In this document: piece after piece, positions 13,134-22,469 of the stretch
Layout of the letters: each line of letters opens with the position of its first letter
How positions within the stretch are numbered: position 1 is the stretch's first letter
NCBI RefSeq assembly: GCF_002443155.1
Contig: NZ_CP023667.1
Location: forward strand, 3,224,001 to 3,288,000
Source of the DNA: Alcaligenes faecalis
GTDB taxonomy: Bacteria > Pseudomonadota > Gammaproteobacteria > Burkholderiales > Burkholderiaceae_B
Direction: 5' to 3'
Length of the DNA: 64,000 nt
Notes under the pieces: generated by a model
The model's input: the letters and a program-made list of their open reading frames with translations, nothing else
Database searches by the model: none
Told to the model about the DNA's origin: nothing
Translations under genes and position numbers: made by a program

Positions 13134-13685
13134 TTAGCGGTCAGATTCGTTAAAGCTACAGACGGTGTAAACCGACAGGCCCGAATCGGTCACCGCTTTG
13201 GAGCCACCCAGTTCAGGCAGATCAATAATCGCGGCAGCCTCCACCACGTTGGCACCCAGGCGCTGCAGCAAACGGGCCGCAGCGAGCAAAGTGCCGCCGG
13301 TAGCGATCAGGTCGTCAATCAGCAAAACACGCTGACCAGGACGCACGGAGTCAGTGTGCATCTCGACGCTAGCATTGCCATATTCCAGGGAATACTCTTC
13401 AGCGACGGTATTGAAAGGCAGCTTGCCTTTTTTACGCACTGGCACAAAACCCAGGTTCAATTCATAGGCCAGAACCGAACCCACGATAAAGCCGCGTGCA
13501 TCCACACCCGCCACCAGATCCAGCTTTTGTCCCATGTAACGGTAGACAAACAGGTCAATCAACACCCGGAAGGAACGCGGGTCTTGCAGGACCGGGGTGA
13601 TATCGCGGAAAGTCACCCCTGGCTTGGGCCAGTCCGGCACATTGCGAATGATTTGACGGATGTACTGGGTGGGATCAATTTGCAT
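13134..13685 (-). CDS. apt: Adenine phosphoribosyltransferase
   Basis: Purine salvage in the cytosol: adenine plus PRPP gives AMP and pyrophosphate. The 183-residue product has the usual family length. It carries the type I PRTase signature [13 protein letters not shown] for PRPP binding, the typical start [27 protein letters not shown] and [10 protein letters not shown]. The frame is open further upstream, but ATG 13685 (MQIDPTQYI) gives the standard N-terminus and is preferred. Two hairpins follow it before the convergent autotransporter gene. It lies downstream of cydC with a 170-bp gap and is probably transcribed separately. Confidence 0.95.
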   Translation of the reverse strand: MQIDPTQYIRQIIRNVPDWPKPGVTFRDITPVLQDPRSFRVLIDLFVYRYMGQKLDLVAGVDARGFIVGSVLAYELNLGFVPVRKKGKLPFNTVAEEYSLEYGNASVEMHTDSVRPGQRVLLIDDLIATGGTLLAAARLLQRLGANVVEAAAIIDLPELGGSKAVTDSGLSVYTVCSFNESDR

Positions 13686-13855
13686 GTCAAAGCTTCTACA
13701 ACAAAAAATCCGGGCGCGAAGGGCGCACTTGGATACGTTGCAAGTGTACACAATTGGGCAGCAGCAACAAGGGCTCGCCCGGCTTGTGCTCGTAAGTTGT
13801 ACTAATACGACGCGATTGGGTAAAAATCGCCACAGACTTGACCCGAAGCGTCCTT

Positions 13856-15550
13856 TTAGTTTGGCCCTAAAGTATTTACTGACATGTCGGATCTACATTG
13901 CAAACGACCCGCCTCAAACTGATAAACGCTATCGACCAAAGGCAGCAAACGGGTATCGTGGGTCGCCATAATTACGGTTTTCCCACGCGCTGCGGTCAGA
14001 ATATCCTGCATCAAGGCCTGACTGGTCGGGCCATCCAGGCTGGCCGTAGGCTCGTCCAGAAACCAGATATGAGCAGGCGACAACAGCACACGTGCCAGAC
14101 ACAGGCGGCGCTGCTGCCCCAGGGACAATTGTTGCCCACCCTCGCCCAGCCAGGTATCCAACCCTTGGGGCAAATCACGTACCACACTGTCCAGCTGGGC
14201 ATCGTGAAGAACCTGCCAGATTTGTTGCTCTGATGCCGTCGGTTCTGCCAGCAAAAGATTATCTCGTACCGAACCCAGAAACAGCGGTGAGTCCTGCGCC
14301 AGCAAGGCGCAATGATCAAACCAGCTGGCGCGGCTCCAATGCTGGGCTGCGTCACCCTCAACCAGATACTGCTTTCCCGAAACAGGCAATAAGCGCATCA
14401 GTACGCCCAGCAAGGTGGACTTGCCGGAACCACTGGGGCCAAAAATAGCAATGTGCTCGCCAGCTTGGACTTGCAGCGACAACTGCTCCAATACGGGCTG
14501 TGAACCGTAGGAAAAATTCAGACCTGTGATTTCCAGGCAGGCCGGCTTGTCCAACGCAATCGCCTGCCCTTGCGCCTGATCGGTTTCCTCGGGCTCGTCC
14601 AGAATCGTCAGCAAACGACTGCTGGCTGCCTGAACCTCTCCCAAACGGGACGCGCCGCGCATCATGGGTGCCATGATCTCGAACAAACCCAGCAAAGCCA
14701 ACACCAGCCCCACCCACAAGGGGCCACTCATGGCTTGCAGATTGACCTGTTGCGCCCCAACCAGCAGGCAGGTCATCAAGGCTACGCCCATCAAAACCTG
14801 CTGGGAAAACTGCCCAACAATGCCCCAGCCATTGCTGCGCAAACGGGCTTGTCCCAGTTCCTGGCTAAGCTTGTCCACTTGTTCCTGCACGGCATCCGCG
14901 GCGGCAAACACCTGAATATCGGCATAGGCGCGGATGGCCTGATGCACCAGAACACGCTGGCGGTTTTCCAACTGATGAACCTGCTGAGCCGCACGGCTGG
15001 CGCCACGGGCGCAAATGTAGGGAATTAGACAAGCGGCAATCAGCAAACAAGCCAGAATCAGCCAGGCCCACCAAGACAGCCAGGTTTGCAGCACAGCGCT
15101 AAACACCAGACCAGCCACGACAGCCGTAGTCAGCGGCACCAAAATCAGCAAGAGCACCAGATCCAGCACAGCCACGTCAGAGGTCAGGCTGGAAGCCAGT
15201 TCCCCATCCCGAAACTGGGCCAAGCGAGACTGACTGAATCGGCTCAAACGTCCAAAAACCAGACTGCGAATGCGTACTTGCAAATCCAGCGTCAGGGCAT
15301 GGCCGACTACGCGTTCCAGATACCGGGAGGCGATACGCCAAAAAGACAGGCCACGAATCATGGCCGAAGGGCCAAACAGATTGAATACGATGCCCAACGT
15401 AGCCAGAAAAGCGCTGCTTAGAAACCAACCAGCCACACCCAAAAGGCCGACACCGGCGGCCACCGTGCTGATCGCCAGCAGAACCGTAAACAACACCGTC
15501 CCACGTCGTGCGCGCAGGCTGGAACCTAAGAGACGAAACCACGCTTTCAT
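13856..15550 (-). CDS. cydC: Thiol reductant ABC exporter subunit CydC
   Basis: Half of the heterodimeric CydDC exporter, which moves cysteine and glutathione to the periplasm and is needed for bd-oxidase and c-type cytochrome assembly. The 564-residue product has six N-terminal membrane helices (about 1-310) and a C-terminal ATPase. The ATPase shows Walker [10 protein letters not shown] (near 370), signature LSLGQQRRL (near 475) and Walker [13 protein letters not shown]. The signature has LSLGQ in place of the canonical LSGGQ. ATG 15550 overlaps the cydD stop as ATGA, which indicates translational coupling. An in-frame upstream start would overlap cydD further and is rejected. It is the last gene of the cyd operon. 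Confidence 0.93.
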   Translation of the reverse strand: MKAWFRLLGSSLRARRGTVLFTVLLAISTVAAGVGLLGVAGWFLSSAFLATLGIVFNLFGPSAMIRGLSFWRIASRYLERVVGHALTLDLQVRIRSLVFGRLSRFSQSRLAQFRDGELASSLTSDVAVLDLVLLLILVPLTTAVVAGLVFSAVLQTWLSWWAWLILACLLIAACLIPYICARGASRAAQQVHQLENRQRVLVHQAIRAYADIQVFAAADAVQEQVDKLSQELGQARLRSNGWGIVGQFSQQVLMGVALMTCLLVGAQQVNLQAMSGPLWVGLVLALLGLFEIMAPMMRGASRLGEVQAASSRLLTILDEPEETDQAQGQAIALDKPACLEITGLNFSYGSQPVLEQLSLQVQAGEHIAIFGPSGSGKSTLLGVLMRLLPVSGKQYLVEGDAAQHWSRASWFDHCALLAQDSPLFLGSVRDNLLLAEPTASEQQIWQVLHDAQLDSVVRDLPQGLDTWLGEGGQQLSLGQQRRLCLARVLLSPAHIWFLDEPTASLDGPTSQALMQDILTAARGKTVIMATHDTRLLPLVDSVYQFEAGRLQCRSDMSVNTLGPN

Positions 15551-17247
15551 GCCGTCAGAACTCCTTGGGCGATGTGCAGTTGGTTCGAGCACATGGCCGC
15601 CAGCTCCTGGTCATGCGTGGCCACGACCAGACAGCGTCCCTGACAAAAGCGCAGAATATTGCGCATGACACGATCCCGTGTCGCCGCATCCAGGCGGGAG
15701 CTGGGTTCGTCCAGCAAGACCACATGCGGGTCTGTCAAAAACAGGCGGGCCAGTGCCAAACGCTGAATCTGGCCACCGGAAAGACCAAAACCACCCTCGC
15801 CCAGCGCCGTTTGCAAACCATCGGGCAAGGCCCGTACAAATTCGGCTGCACAGGCTTGTTCCAAAGCTTGCCACAGCTGTTCATCACTGACTTGTGGGGC
15901 TGCCAGACGCAAACCATCTGCAATTGTCCCCATGGCTAAAAAGGCCTGCTGGGAAATCAGTACGACTCCATCATGACGCGTCAGCAAGCGCCCGGCAGTA
16001 TCGCTGTTGCGCAACAGAATTTCACCTTGTGACAAGGGGCGCAAACCAATCAGGCTTTCCAGCAGGCTGGTCTTGCCGGAGCCACTGGCTCCCAGCACCG
16101 CATAGGACTGATCTATATAGAGTTGCAGGCCGGGCACTTCCAGCAAAGTCCCCTGCCCGCCTAACTGCGGCAAATGCAGGTGACGCAATACCACTACCGG
16201 CAAGTTGGGAAACACCGCTTCATTGTCGGCACTGGTGGGAGCCGCAGGAATCAAATCCTGGCCCAAGTTTGCCCACAGCCTGTCGACTTCTACCGCAGCC
16301 GCACGCGCCGCTGCCCGATCATGATAATTAGCGGCCAATTGGCGCAAGGGCTGGTAGGCCTCCGGGGCCAGGAGCAAACAGAACAAGCCTTGTTGCAAGC
16401 TGATGCCCGAAAAGGACTCGCCCAGATAGCCCAGGTAACCCAAACCAATATATACAGCGATCCCGGCCACACCCAAGGCCGCAAAAAACTCCAGTACAGC
16501 CGATGACAGGAATGCGATACGCAGCACCTTCATGGTGCGTGTGCGCAACTCCTGGCTGGCCAGTTCCACACGGTGCAACTCATCCTGCCCGCGCCCCATC
16601 AGACTTAGGGTAAAAATCCCGCGCAAACGGTCCGCAAAAAAACCAGACAGGCGCAAGGTTGTTTGTTGTTGCTCACGGCTGGCAGCCTCCGCGCCCCACC
16701 CCACCAGGGCCATGAACAAAGGAATCAAAGGCGTGCTCAACAACAGAATCAAGGACACAATGCCGTCCACGGGCAACACCGCCAGCACCAGTGCCAAAGG
16801 CACCAGAGCCGCAGCCGCCATGCAAGGGATGTATCGCGTCACAAAGCCGTCCAGAGCTTCGACTTGCGTGATCAAACTGGTAGAAAGCTCACCGCTATTG
16901 CTGGCCCGCAAACGGGGTACGGTGCTGCGGAACAAGCGGGCAAACAACTCGGAGCGCTGTCCTTGTTTCAGCTGTTCCGACACCTTCTGCGCACGCCGCT
17001 CACCCAACGCGGAAATGGCGGCGCGCAGCAGCAAGAGTGCAGCCACCATCAAGATAGAGAAAAGCTGCCCTGTCCAGGGCAGGCCATCGACCACAATTGC
17101 CTGCACAATCTTTGCCAGCAACCAGGCCTGGGGAATCAGTAAAGCGCCCGCCAGCACCGGTGCCAGCATGGAGGCCCGCAAAGCCGTGCGGGCGCGGCTG
17201 GAGAACTGCCCCAGCCATTGTTGCGCCGTTGGACTTTGCGGTGTCAA
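15547..17247 (-). CDS. cydD: Thiol reductant ABC exporter subunit CydD
   Basis: Partner of CydC in the inner membrane. The 566-residue product has six membrane helices followed by an ATPase with Walker A GASGSGKTS (near 386), signature LSGGQIQRLALARLF and Walker B VVLLDEPSSRLD. The predicted start is an unusual TTG at 17247, directly after the cydX stop (TGATTG), with GAGG five bases upstream. The first ATG in frame would delete about 26 residues of the N-terminus. The tight junction suggests reinitiation after cydX. Its place between cydX and cydC makes the assignment to CydD rather than a generic exporter firm. Confidence 0.92.
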   Translation of the reverse strand: MTPQSPTAQQWLGQFSSRARTALRASMLAPVLAGALLIPQAWLLAKIVQAIVVDGLPWTGQLFSILMVAALLLLRAAISALGERRAQKVSEQLKQGQRSELFARLFRSTVPRLRASNSGELSTSLITQVEALDGFVTRYIPCMAAAALVPLALVLAVLPVDGIVSLILLLSTPLIPLFMALVGWGAEAASREQQQTTLRLSGFFADRLRGIFTLSLMGRGQDELHRVELASQELRTRTMKVLRIAFLSSAVLEFFAALGVAGIAVYIGLGYLGYLGESFSGISLQQGLFCLLLAPEAYQPLRQLAANYHDRAAARAAAVEVDRLWANLGQDLIPAAPTSADNEAVFPNLPVVVLRHLHLPQLGGQGTLLEVPGLQLYIDQSYAVLGASGSGKTSLLESLIGLRPLSQGEILLRNSDTAGRLLTRHDGVVLISQQAFLAMGTIADGLRLAAPQVSDEQLWQALEQACAAEFVRALPDGLQTALGEGGFGLSGGQIQRLALARLFLTDPHVVLLDEPSSRLDAATRDRVMRNILRFCQGRCLVVATHDQELAAMCSNQLHIAQGVLTA

Positions 17248-17388
17248 TCAGACCTCGATATCGGCATTGGCTTTGGAAGAGGCCGCGTTCTGCAAAGCCG
17301 TGCTCTCACGCAGCTCGAACCACATCGCATTCAGGATGGAGAATGCGCAGGCAAGACCCAAACCTAAAACCCAAGAGAAGTACCACAT
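17248..17388 (-). CDS. cydX: Cytochrome bd oxidase small subunit CydX (CbdX)
   Basis: A 46-residue single-helix protein that stabilises the CydAB haem core. The start MWYFSWVLGLGLACAFSILNA matches the family pattern of MWYF followed by a hydrophobic helix and an N-A-x-W-x-E turn (NAMWFE). The tail is short, polar and variable. ATG 17388 is 14 bases downstream of the cydB stop. A longer in-frame reading runs back into cydB and is not credible. The gene is easily missed because of its size. Its position between cydB and cydD is the usual one. Confidence 0.9.
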   Translation of the reverse strand: MWYFSWVLGLGLACAFSILNAMWFELRESTALQNAASSKANADIEV

Positions 17389-17402
17389 ATGCGCTGGCCT
17401 CC

Positions 17403-18554
17403 TTAGTAAGAATGAGAAGAATCTTTCATGCTGGCAACCGATACCTTGCCACGCATTACGCTGTACACCCAGGAGGTATAGAGCACGATGATGGGCAAGA
17501 ACACCAGTGTCACCAGCAGCATGATCCACAAGGTCAGATGACTGGCCGAGGCATCAAACAAGGTCAGGCTGGAGCCTGGGTTCAAGGACGAAGGCAAGAG
17601 GAAGGGGAAGACCGCAAAGCCAAAGGTCAGAATGATGCCGGCCAGCGCCAGGGAAGAGAACAGCAGGGCCAGCAGACCACGGCCACGGCCAGCCAGCAAT
17701 GCACCCAGCAGCAGACCTGCGAAACCGACAATGGGCGCCGCCCACAATGCAGGCCAGGTCCGGTAGTTGGCCAGCCAGGCGCCTTCCACCATCTCGACCG
17801 TCTTGCCAATGGGGTTGGACATGGCATGAGCCACCTCAGGCCAGGGCATGCTGTAGCCATTCATGGCGCTAATCCACCAGCCACCGGCAGCAAAAGCCAC
17901 GATGGACAGCAGCCCCAAAGGCATGGCCCAGGCACGCGCACGACGAGCTACATGATCACTACCTTTCCAGGCCACTACCACCGCGCCCTGGAATGCCAGC
18001 ATCAAGACACTCAGCAACCCGCACAGAATGGCAAAGGGCTGGAACAGACCAAAGAAATTGCCTTGGTACATCGGACGCAGCGTAGTTTCGTCAAAGCCGA
18101 ATGGAACGCCCAGCATGACGTTGCCAATAGCCACCCCGAATACCAGGGCACAAACCAGACCGGAAGCAGTCCAGATCGCGTCCCAGTTGCGACGCCAGCG
18201 TGACGAACTGAGCTTGCTGCGGTACTTGATGGCAACCGGGCGCACGATCAAGGCCACCAACAGCAGCATCATGGCCAGGTAAAAGCCCGAGAAAGCCATG
18301 GCATACAACAGGGGCCAGGCCGCAAAAGCGACCCCACCGGCCACGATCAGCCAGACCTGGTTACCTTCCCAGACCGGGCCGATCACGTTGTACAGCGTGC
18401 GTCGTTCGTCATCGCTGCGGGCAACCAGTGGCAACACCATGGCCACACCCAGGTCAGCCCCGTCCATGATGGCAAAGGCAGCCAGCAGCACGCCCAGCAG
18501 CAACCACCAGACGATGCGCAAGGTGTCGTAATCGAGAAGAATCAAATTTTCCAT
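17403..18554 (-). CDS. cydB: Cytochrome d ubiquinol oxidase subunit II
   Basis: Structural subunit of the bd-type quinol oxidase in the inner membrane. The 383-residue product has the usual length and about nine hydrophobic helices. The N-terminus contains DYDTLRIVWWLLLGVLLAAFAIMDG and the GADLG motif, followed by GPVWEGNQVWLIVAGG, all typical of CydB. It lies 15 bases after cydA and 14 before cydX, so co-transcription is expected. Confidence 0.96.
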   Translation of the reverse strand: MENLILLDYDTLRIVWWLLLGVLLAAFAIMDGADLGVAMVLPLVARSDDERRTLYNVIGPVWEGNQVWLIVAGGVAFAAWPLLYAMAFSGFYLAMMLLLVALIVRPVAIKYRSKLSSSRWRRNWDAIWTASGLVCALVFGVAIGNVMLGVPFGFDETTLRPMYQGNFFGLFQPFAILCGLLSVLMLAFQGAVVVAWKGSDHVARRARAWAMPLGLLSIVAFAAGGWWISAMNGYSMPWPEVAHAMSNPIGKTVEMVEGAWLANYRTWPALWAAPIVGFAGLLLGALLAGRGRGLLALLFSSLALAGIILTFGFAVFPFLLPSSLNPGSSLTLFDASASHLTLWIMLLVTLVFLPIIVLYTSWVYSVMRGKVSVASMKDSSHSY

Positions 18555-18569
18555 GATGGTTCCCCCTCC

Positions 18570-20153
18570 TTAACCGCGCAGCAACGGAGCGTTGCGCGAA
18601 CCATAAGACAAAGCGGAAGGTGTGACGGTCTCGCCAGCCTCGTCCGGACCTTTACGAATCGAATGCAGCATGACCTTGATGCCAATCACCGCCAGGGTGC
18701 TGTAGAGCAAGAGGAAGATGGTCATACTGATCATCAAGTCCACAAAGGACAGGCCGGAAGCGGCATAGTAAGTCGGCAAGACGCCTTCAATCGCCCAGGG
18801 CTGACGTCCGAATTCGGCCACAAACCAGCCACATTCGATCGCGACCCAAGGCAGGGGAATGCTCCAGACCGCCGCTTTGAGCAAGCGCGGATGACGTTGC
18901 AGACGGTCACGCGAGGCCAGGAAGAAGGCCACACCAAAGAACAGGATGAAGTACAGCCCCAAAGCCACCATGATGCGGAAGCTCCAGAACAAGGGCGCAA
19001 CCTGTGGCACCGTGTCCCAGGCAGCCTGGGCGATGGTGTCAGTATCCGCTTTGGTGATGTCATCTGTATAACGCTTGAGCAGCAAGGCGTAACCCAGGTC
19101 CTTCCAGTTATTGTCAAAGACGCGGCGTGCCTCGACATTACCCGCATCGGCACGGACTAACTGAAGTGCCTCGTAAGCGCGCAAGCCATTGGCAATACGG
19201 ATCTTGGCATGCTCGACCAGCTCATTGATACCCAGCATGGGGGTACTGACCGAGCGCGTCCCGATCAAGCCCATCACCCAAGGTATCTCGATAGCGAAGC
19301 GATTTTCACGGGCTTCCTGATCCGGCCAGGCCAGAAGATTGAAGCTGGCAGGCGCTTCCTCGGTTTCCCACATGGACTCCATGGCCGCAATCTTCATTTG
19401 CTGGTGTTCTGTCGTCAGGTAACCACTTTCGTCACCCAGCACCACCACGGACAGGGACGCTGCCAAGCCGAAACTGGCCGCTACCGTCATCGAGCGCTTG
19501 GCCAGATCAATATGGCGACCACGCAGCAAGTACCAGGCACTGATGCCCATCACGAACATGGCACCCAGGACATAACCGGCACTGACGGTATGAACAACTT
19601 TGGCTTGCGCAACGGGATTGAGAATGACCTCGGCAAAGTCGGTCATTTCCATACGCATGGTGTGGGGGTTGAAGATGGCACCGACCGGGTTTTGCATCCA
19701 GCCGTTAGCGACCAGAATCCACAAGGCCGACAGGTTGGTACCGATGGCAACCAGCCAGGTAACAATCAGGTGTCCCAGCTTGGAGAGGCGATCCCAGCCG
19801 AAAAAGAACAGGCCGACAAAGGTGGCTTCCAGAAAAAACGCCATCAAACCTTCGATGGCTAGCGGCGCTCCGAAAATATCGCCAACATAGTGGCTGTAAT
19901 AGGCCCAGTTCATGCCGAACTGAAATTCCATCACAATCCCGGTGGCCACACCCAGGGCAAAGTTAATGCCAAAGAGCACGCCCCAGAACTTGGTCATGCG
20001 ACGCCAGATGGCCTTGCCCGTCATGACATAGACGCTTTCCATAATGGCCAGCAAAAAAGACAGGCCCAGCGTCAAGGGAACAAATAAAAAGTGGAACATC
20101 GCGGTGGAAGCAAATTGCAACCGCGACAAGGTAACGACATCCAGATCAATCAT
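18570..20153 (-). CDS. cydA: Cytochrome d ubiquinol oxidase subunit I
   Basis: Haem-bearing, quinol-oxidising subunit of cytochrome bd, a high-affinity terminal oxidase used at low oxygen and under nitrosative or sulfide stress. The 527-residue product has the size of the long Q-loop class. Visible are the haem b595 region near the N-terminus (LSRLQFASTAMFHFLFVPLTLG), WRRMTKFWGVLFGINFALGVATGI, the Q-loop entry GDESGYLTTEHQQMKIAAMES and the later GLYFILFF helix. ATG 20153 overlaps the end of the upstream GbsR-like gene by 8 bases, so it is translationally coupled to its probable regulator. Confidence 0.96.
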   Translation of the reverse strand: MIDLDVVTLSRLQFASTAMFHFLFVPLTLGLSFLLAIMESVYVMTGKAIWRRMTKFWGVLFGINFALGVATGIVMEFQFGMNWAYYSHYVGDIFGAPLAIEGLMAFFLEATFVGLFFFGWDRLSKLGHLIVTWLVAIGTNLSALWILVANGWMQNPVGAIFNPHTMRMEMTDFAEVILNPVAQAKVVHTVSAGYVLGAMFVMGISAWYLLRGRHIDLAKRSMTVAASFGLAASLSVVVLGDESGYLTTEHQQMKIAAMESMWETEEAPASFNLLAWPDQEARENRFAIEIPWVMGLIGTRSVSTPMLGINELVEHAKIRIANGLRAYEALQLVRADAGNVEARRVFDNNWKDLGYALLLKRYTDDITKADTDTIAQAAWDTVPQVAPLFWSFRIMVALGLYFILFFGVAFFLASRDRLQRHPRLLKAAVWSIPLPWVAIECGWFVAEFGRQPWAIEGVLPTYYAASGLSFVDLMISMTIFLLLYSTLAVIGIKVMLHSIRKGPDEAGETVTPSALSYGSRNAPLLRG

Positions 20154-20712
20154 GACGACCCCCAGTTTGATCAGCTTTGCGAATCTTCCCGGCGAACCCC
20201 AGCACTTTCTGAACTTTGCTACCTAAACGCATCAGATTTTGCAGGGTCTCGGGCGGTAAGTGATGAACCTCGTCAAACCAACCACAAGCCAACTCGATCA
20301 ATTCCAGCATTTCGTTAATGCGCTGCTGCCCATATTCCTCTTCCTCATTTACGGGCGCCTCCATAAGGATACTTCGCAATAAGGTCAATGTGGGATCAAT
20401 CTCGCGCTTGCGCTTTTCCTCCACCAAGGTACGGAAAATATCCCATACATCCTTGGGGGATTCAAAGTATTCGCGGCGCTCGCCGATCTTGTGCGTCATG
20501 TTGACCAGTCGCCAGGACTGCAACTCGCGCAAGCTCATGCTGACATTGGAGCGGGAGATACCTAGCGTTTCGGCAATCTCGTCGGCGTGGAGGGCTTCGG
20601 GCGCAATGAACAGCAACGCATAGATCTGGCCCACCGTCCGGTTGACCCCCCAGCGCCCGCCCATCTCCCCAAAGTGCAGAATGAAACGCTCTGCCTGTGG
20701 TCCTAGATTCAT
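20146..20712 (-). CDS. GbsR/MarR-family transcriptional regulator, first gene of the cyd operon
   Basis: A 188-residue regulator of the GbsR (COG1510) group. It has a winged-helix DNA-binding domain at about residues 20-85 (YALLFIAPEALHADEIAETLGISRSN then VSMSLRELQSW). The helical C-terminal part probably mediates dimerisation. ATG 20712 follows AGGAAG. A perfect 18-bp palindrome lies 12 bases upstream of the ATG and is the likely operator, suggesting autoregulation together with cydABXDC. The last 8 bases overlap cydA. The inducer cannot be told from the sequence; relatives respond to osmolytes or other small molecules. No FNR or ArcA box was convincing. Confidence 0.85.
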   Translation of the reverse strand: MNLGPQAERFILHFGEMGGRWGVNRTVGQIYALLFIAPEALHADEIAETLGISRSNVSMSLRELQSWRLVNMTHKIGERREYFESPKDVWDIFRTLVEEKRKREIDPTLTLLRSILMEAPVNEEEEYGQQRINEMLELIELACGWFDEVHHLPPETLQNLMRLGSKVQKVLGFAGKIRKADQTGGRHD

Positions 20713-20724
20713 GGCTTCCTGAAT

Positions 20725-20742
20725 TTTCAGTAATTACTGAAA
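20725..20742. promoter_or_regulatory. Perfect 18-bp palindrome, probable operator of the gbsR-like/cyd operon
   Basis: TTTCAGTAATTACTGAAA is its own reverse complement. It sits between the likely promoter and the ribosome site of the regulator gene (ATG 20712), in the 157-bp gap shared with divergent kdsD. An odd chance arrangement is unlikely at this length and place. MarR/GbsR-type dimers bind such palindromes. Binding itself is inferred. Confidence 0.75.
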
Positions 20743-20869
20743 TTACAAAACAAGACGTATCTTAACCCTAAACTATTCTGCTTGCCACTGGTCCAAGAGC
20801 ATCTGACCTTACAATTTGCCTCCTGCAAATCTGCATGCCAAGCAGACACTTCACGTTTACAATTTCGCC

Positions 20870-21859
20870 ATGAATACACCGGCACTTTTAGATCCCGCCC
20901 ATATCCTGTCCTCAGCTCAACGCACCTTCGCCATTGAAGTTGACGCGTTACAAGCGCTGGGCGGGCGTCTGGACCAAAGTTTTGTAGAAGCCACCCAACT
21001 GCTCGTGCACTGTCAGGGGCGCGTGGTGGTGACCGGCATCGGCAAGTCCGGCCATGTGGCACGCAAGATTGCGGCTACCCTGGCGTCAACGGGCACCCCC
21101 GCTTTTTTCATGCACGCTGCCGAAGCCCTGCACGGCGACCTGGGCATGATTACCAAGCAGGACGTGGTCATTGCCATTTCCTACTCCGGCCAGGCCCAGG
21201 AGCTGGTGACCGTGCTGACCGTGCTGCGCCGCATGGGTGCCAAGCTGATTGCCATCACCGGCAATGCCCAGTCCGAACTGGCCCAAAATGCCGACCTGCA
21301 TCTGGATGCGCATGTGGAGCATGAAGCCTGCCCGTTGAACCTGGCCCCCACGGCCAGCACTACCGCCGCATTAGTATTAGGTGATGCACTGGCCGTTGCC
21401 TGCCTGGAAGCACGAGGCTTCAGCCGCGAAGATTTCGCCCGCTCCCACCCTGGCGGCGCGCTGGGTCGTCAATTACTGACGTTTGTGCGCGACATCATGC
21501 GCAGTGGCGAACAGTTGCCCATTGTTTCCCCCGAGACCCTGGTTCCCGATGCCCTGATAGAAATGTCCAGCAAAGGCATGGGCATGACCATTGTCACTGA
21601 CTCGCAAGGCCATCCCGTTGGGATGTTCACTGATGGCGACCTGCGCCGCCTGATTGCTCGCGCGGGCGACATACGCAAGCTGCCCGTGTCCGAAGGCATG
21701 TCACGCGAACCGCGCAGCATTGCGGCCGAAGCCCTGGCCATTGAAGCGGCCGAGCAAATGGATGCCCTGCGTATCAGTCAAATGCTGGTATTGGACACAA
21801 ACGGGCTACTATTGGGAGCTCTGCACATGCACGACCTGTTGGCTGCAAAGGTAATCTGA
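20870..21859 (+). CDS. kdsD: Arabinose-5-phosphate isomerase (KpsF/GutQ family)
   Basis: Converts D-ribulose 5-phosphate to D-arabinose 5-phosphate, the first step of Kdo synthesis for lipopolysaccharide. The 329-residue product has an N-terminal SIS sugar-isomerase domain (VVVTGIGKSGHVARKIAATLASTG and ISYSGQAQELVTVL). Two C-terminal CBS domains occupy about residues 205-325 (RDIMRSGEQLPIV; GMFTDGDLRRLI). ATG 20870 gives the family-standard N-terminus; the upstream extension to 20816 is not supported. It is followed two bases later by kdsC, starting the kdsD-kdsC-lptC-lptA-lptB operon. A TACAAT box ends six bases before the ATG. Confidence 0.94.
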   Translation: MNTPALLDPAHILSSAQRTFAIEVDALQALGGRLDQSFVEATQLLVHCQGRVVVTGIGKSGHVARKIAATLASTGTPAFFMHAAEALHGDLGMITKQDVVIAISYSGQAQELVTVLTVLRRMGAKLIAITGNAQSELAQNADLHLDAHVEHEACPLNLAPTASTTAALVLGDALAVACLEARGFSREDFARSHPGGALGRQLLTFVRDIMRSGEQLPIVSPETLVPDALIEMSSKGMGMTIVTDSQGHPVGMFTDGDLRRLIARAGDIRKLPVSEGMSREPRSIAAEALAIEAAEQMDALRISQMLVLDTNGLLLGALHMHDLLAAKVI

Positions 21860-21861
21860 TC

Positions 21862-22467
21862 ATGATGAATACGCCCACCATCCCGCTCCACCCCGCTGAA
21901 GCACAAATTCTGGCCAAGCTGCCCGAGAACGTGCGCAACCAGTTACGCCAGTTGCGCCTGATGGTGTTTGACGTGGACGGCGTGCTGACCGACGGACGCC
22001 TGTGGTACAGCGCAAACGGCGAGGAATTCAAGAGCTTTCACGCTCTGGATGGCCATGGCTTGCGCATGCTGGGCGAAAGCGGCATTCATGTTGCCCTGAT
22101 TACCGGGCGCGAAAGCGGCATCGTGTCGCGTCGCGCTGCCGAGCTGGGGATTCCTTTTGTCCACCAGGGTGTCCGCGACAAGATTGCAATCCTGACTCAA
22201 CTGGCTCAGGAAAACGGCCTGTCTTTAAGCGAAGTGGGTTATATGGGCGACGATCTGATCGATTTGCCCGCCATGCAGCGCGTGGGGTTTTCCGCCAGCG
22301 TGCCTGAAGCTCCCTTCTATATCAGTCAAATTGCCAGCTGGGTGGCGACGCAGCCCGCCGGCCACGGCGCAGTGCGAGAATGCTGTGATGCCATCCTGGC
22401 CTCCCAGGGTCGCCTTGCCGCCTTTATTACAGGTGGTCCCTTGAAGACCACAGGAGTCATCCAGTAA
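21862..22467 (+). CDS. kdsC: 3-deoxy-D-manno-octulosonate 8-phosphate phosphatase
   Basis: HAD-family phosphatase that releases Kdo from Kdo 8-phosphate in the cytosol. The 201-residue product shows the HAD motif I DVDGVLTDG (Asp nucleophile), motif II ITGRES, and motif III/IV in KIAILTQL and GYMGDDLIDLP. It has no cap domain, as expected for the tetrameric KdsC type. Two ATG codons stand in tandem at 21862 and 21865. It is tightly spaced between kdsD and lptC. Confidence 0.95.
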   Translation: MMNTPTIPLHPAEAQILAKLPENVRNQLRQLRLMVFDVDGVLTDGRLWYSANGEEFKSFHALDGHGLRMLGESGIHVALITGRESGIVSRRAAELGIPFVHQGVRDKIAILTQLAQENGLSLSEVGYMGDDLIDLPAMQRVGFSASVPEAPFYISQIASWVATQPAGHGAVRECCDAILASQGRLAAFITGGPLKTTGVIQ

Positions 22468-22469
22468 TC

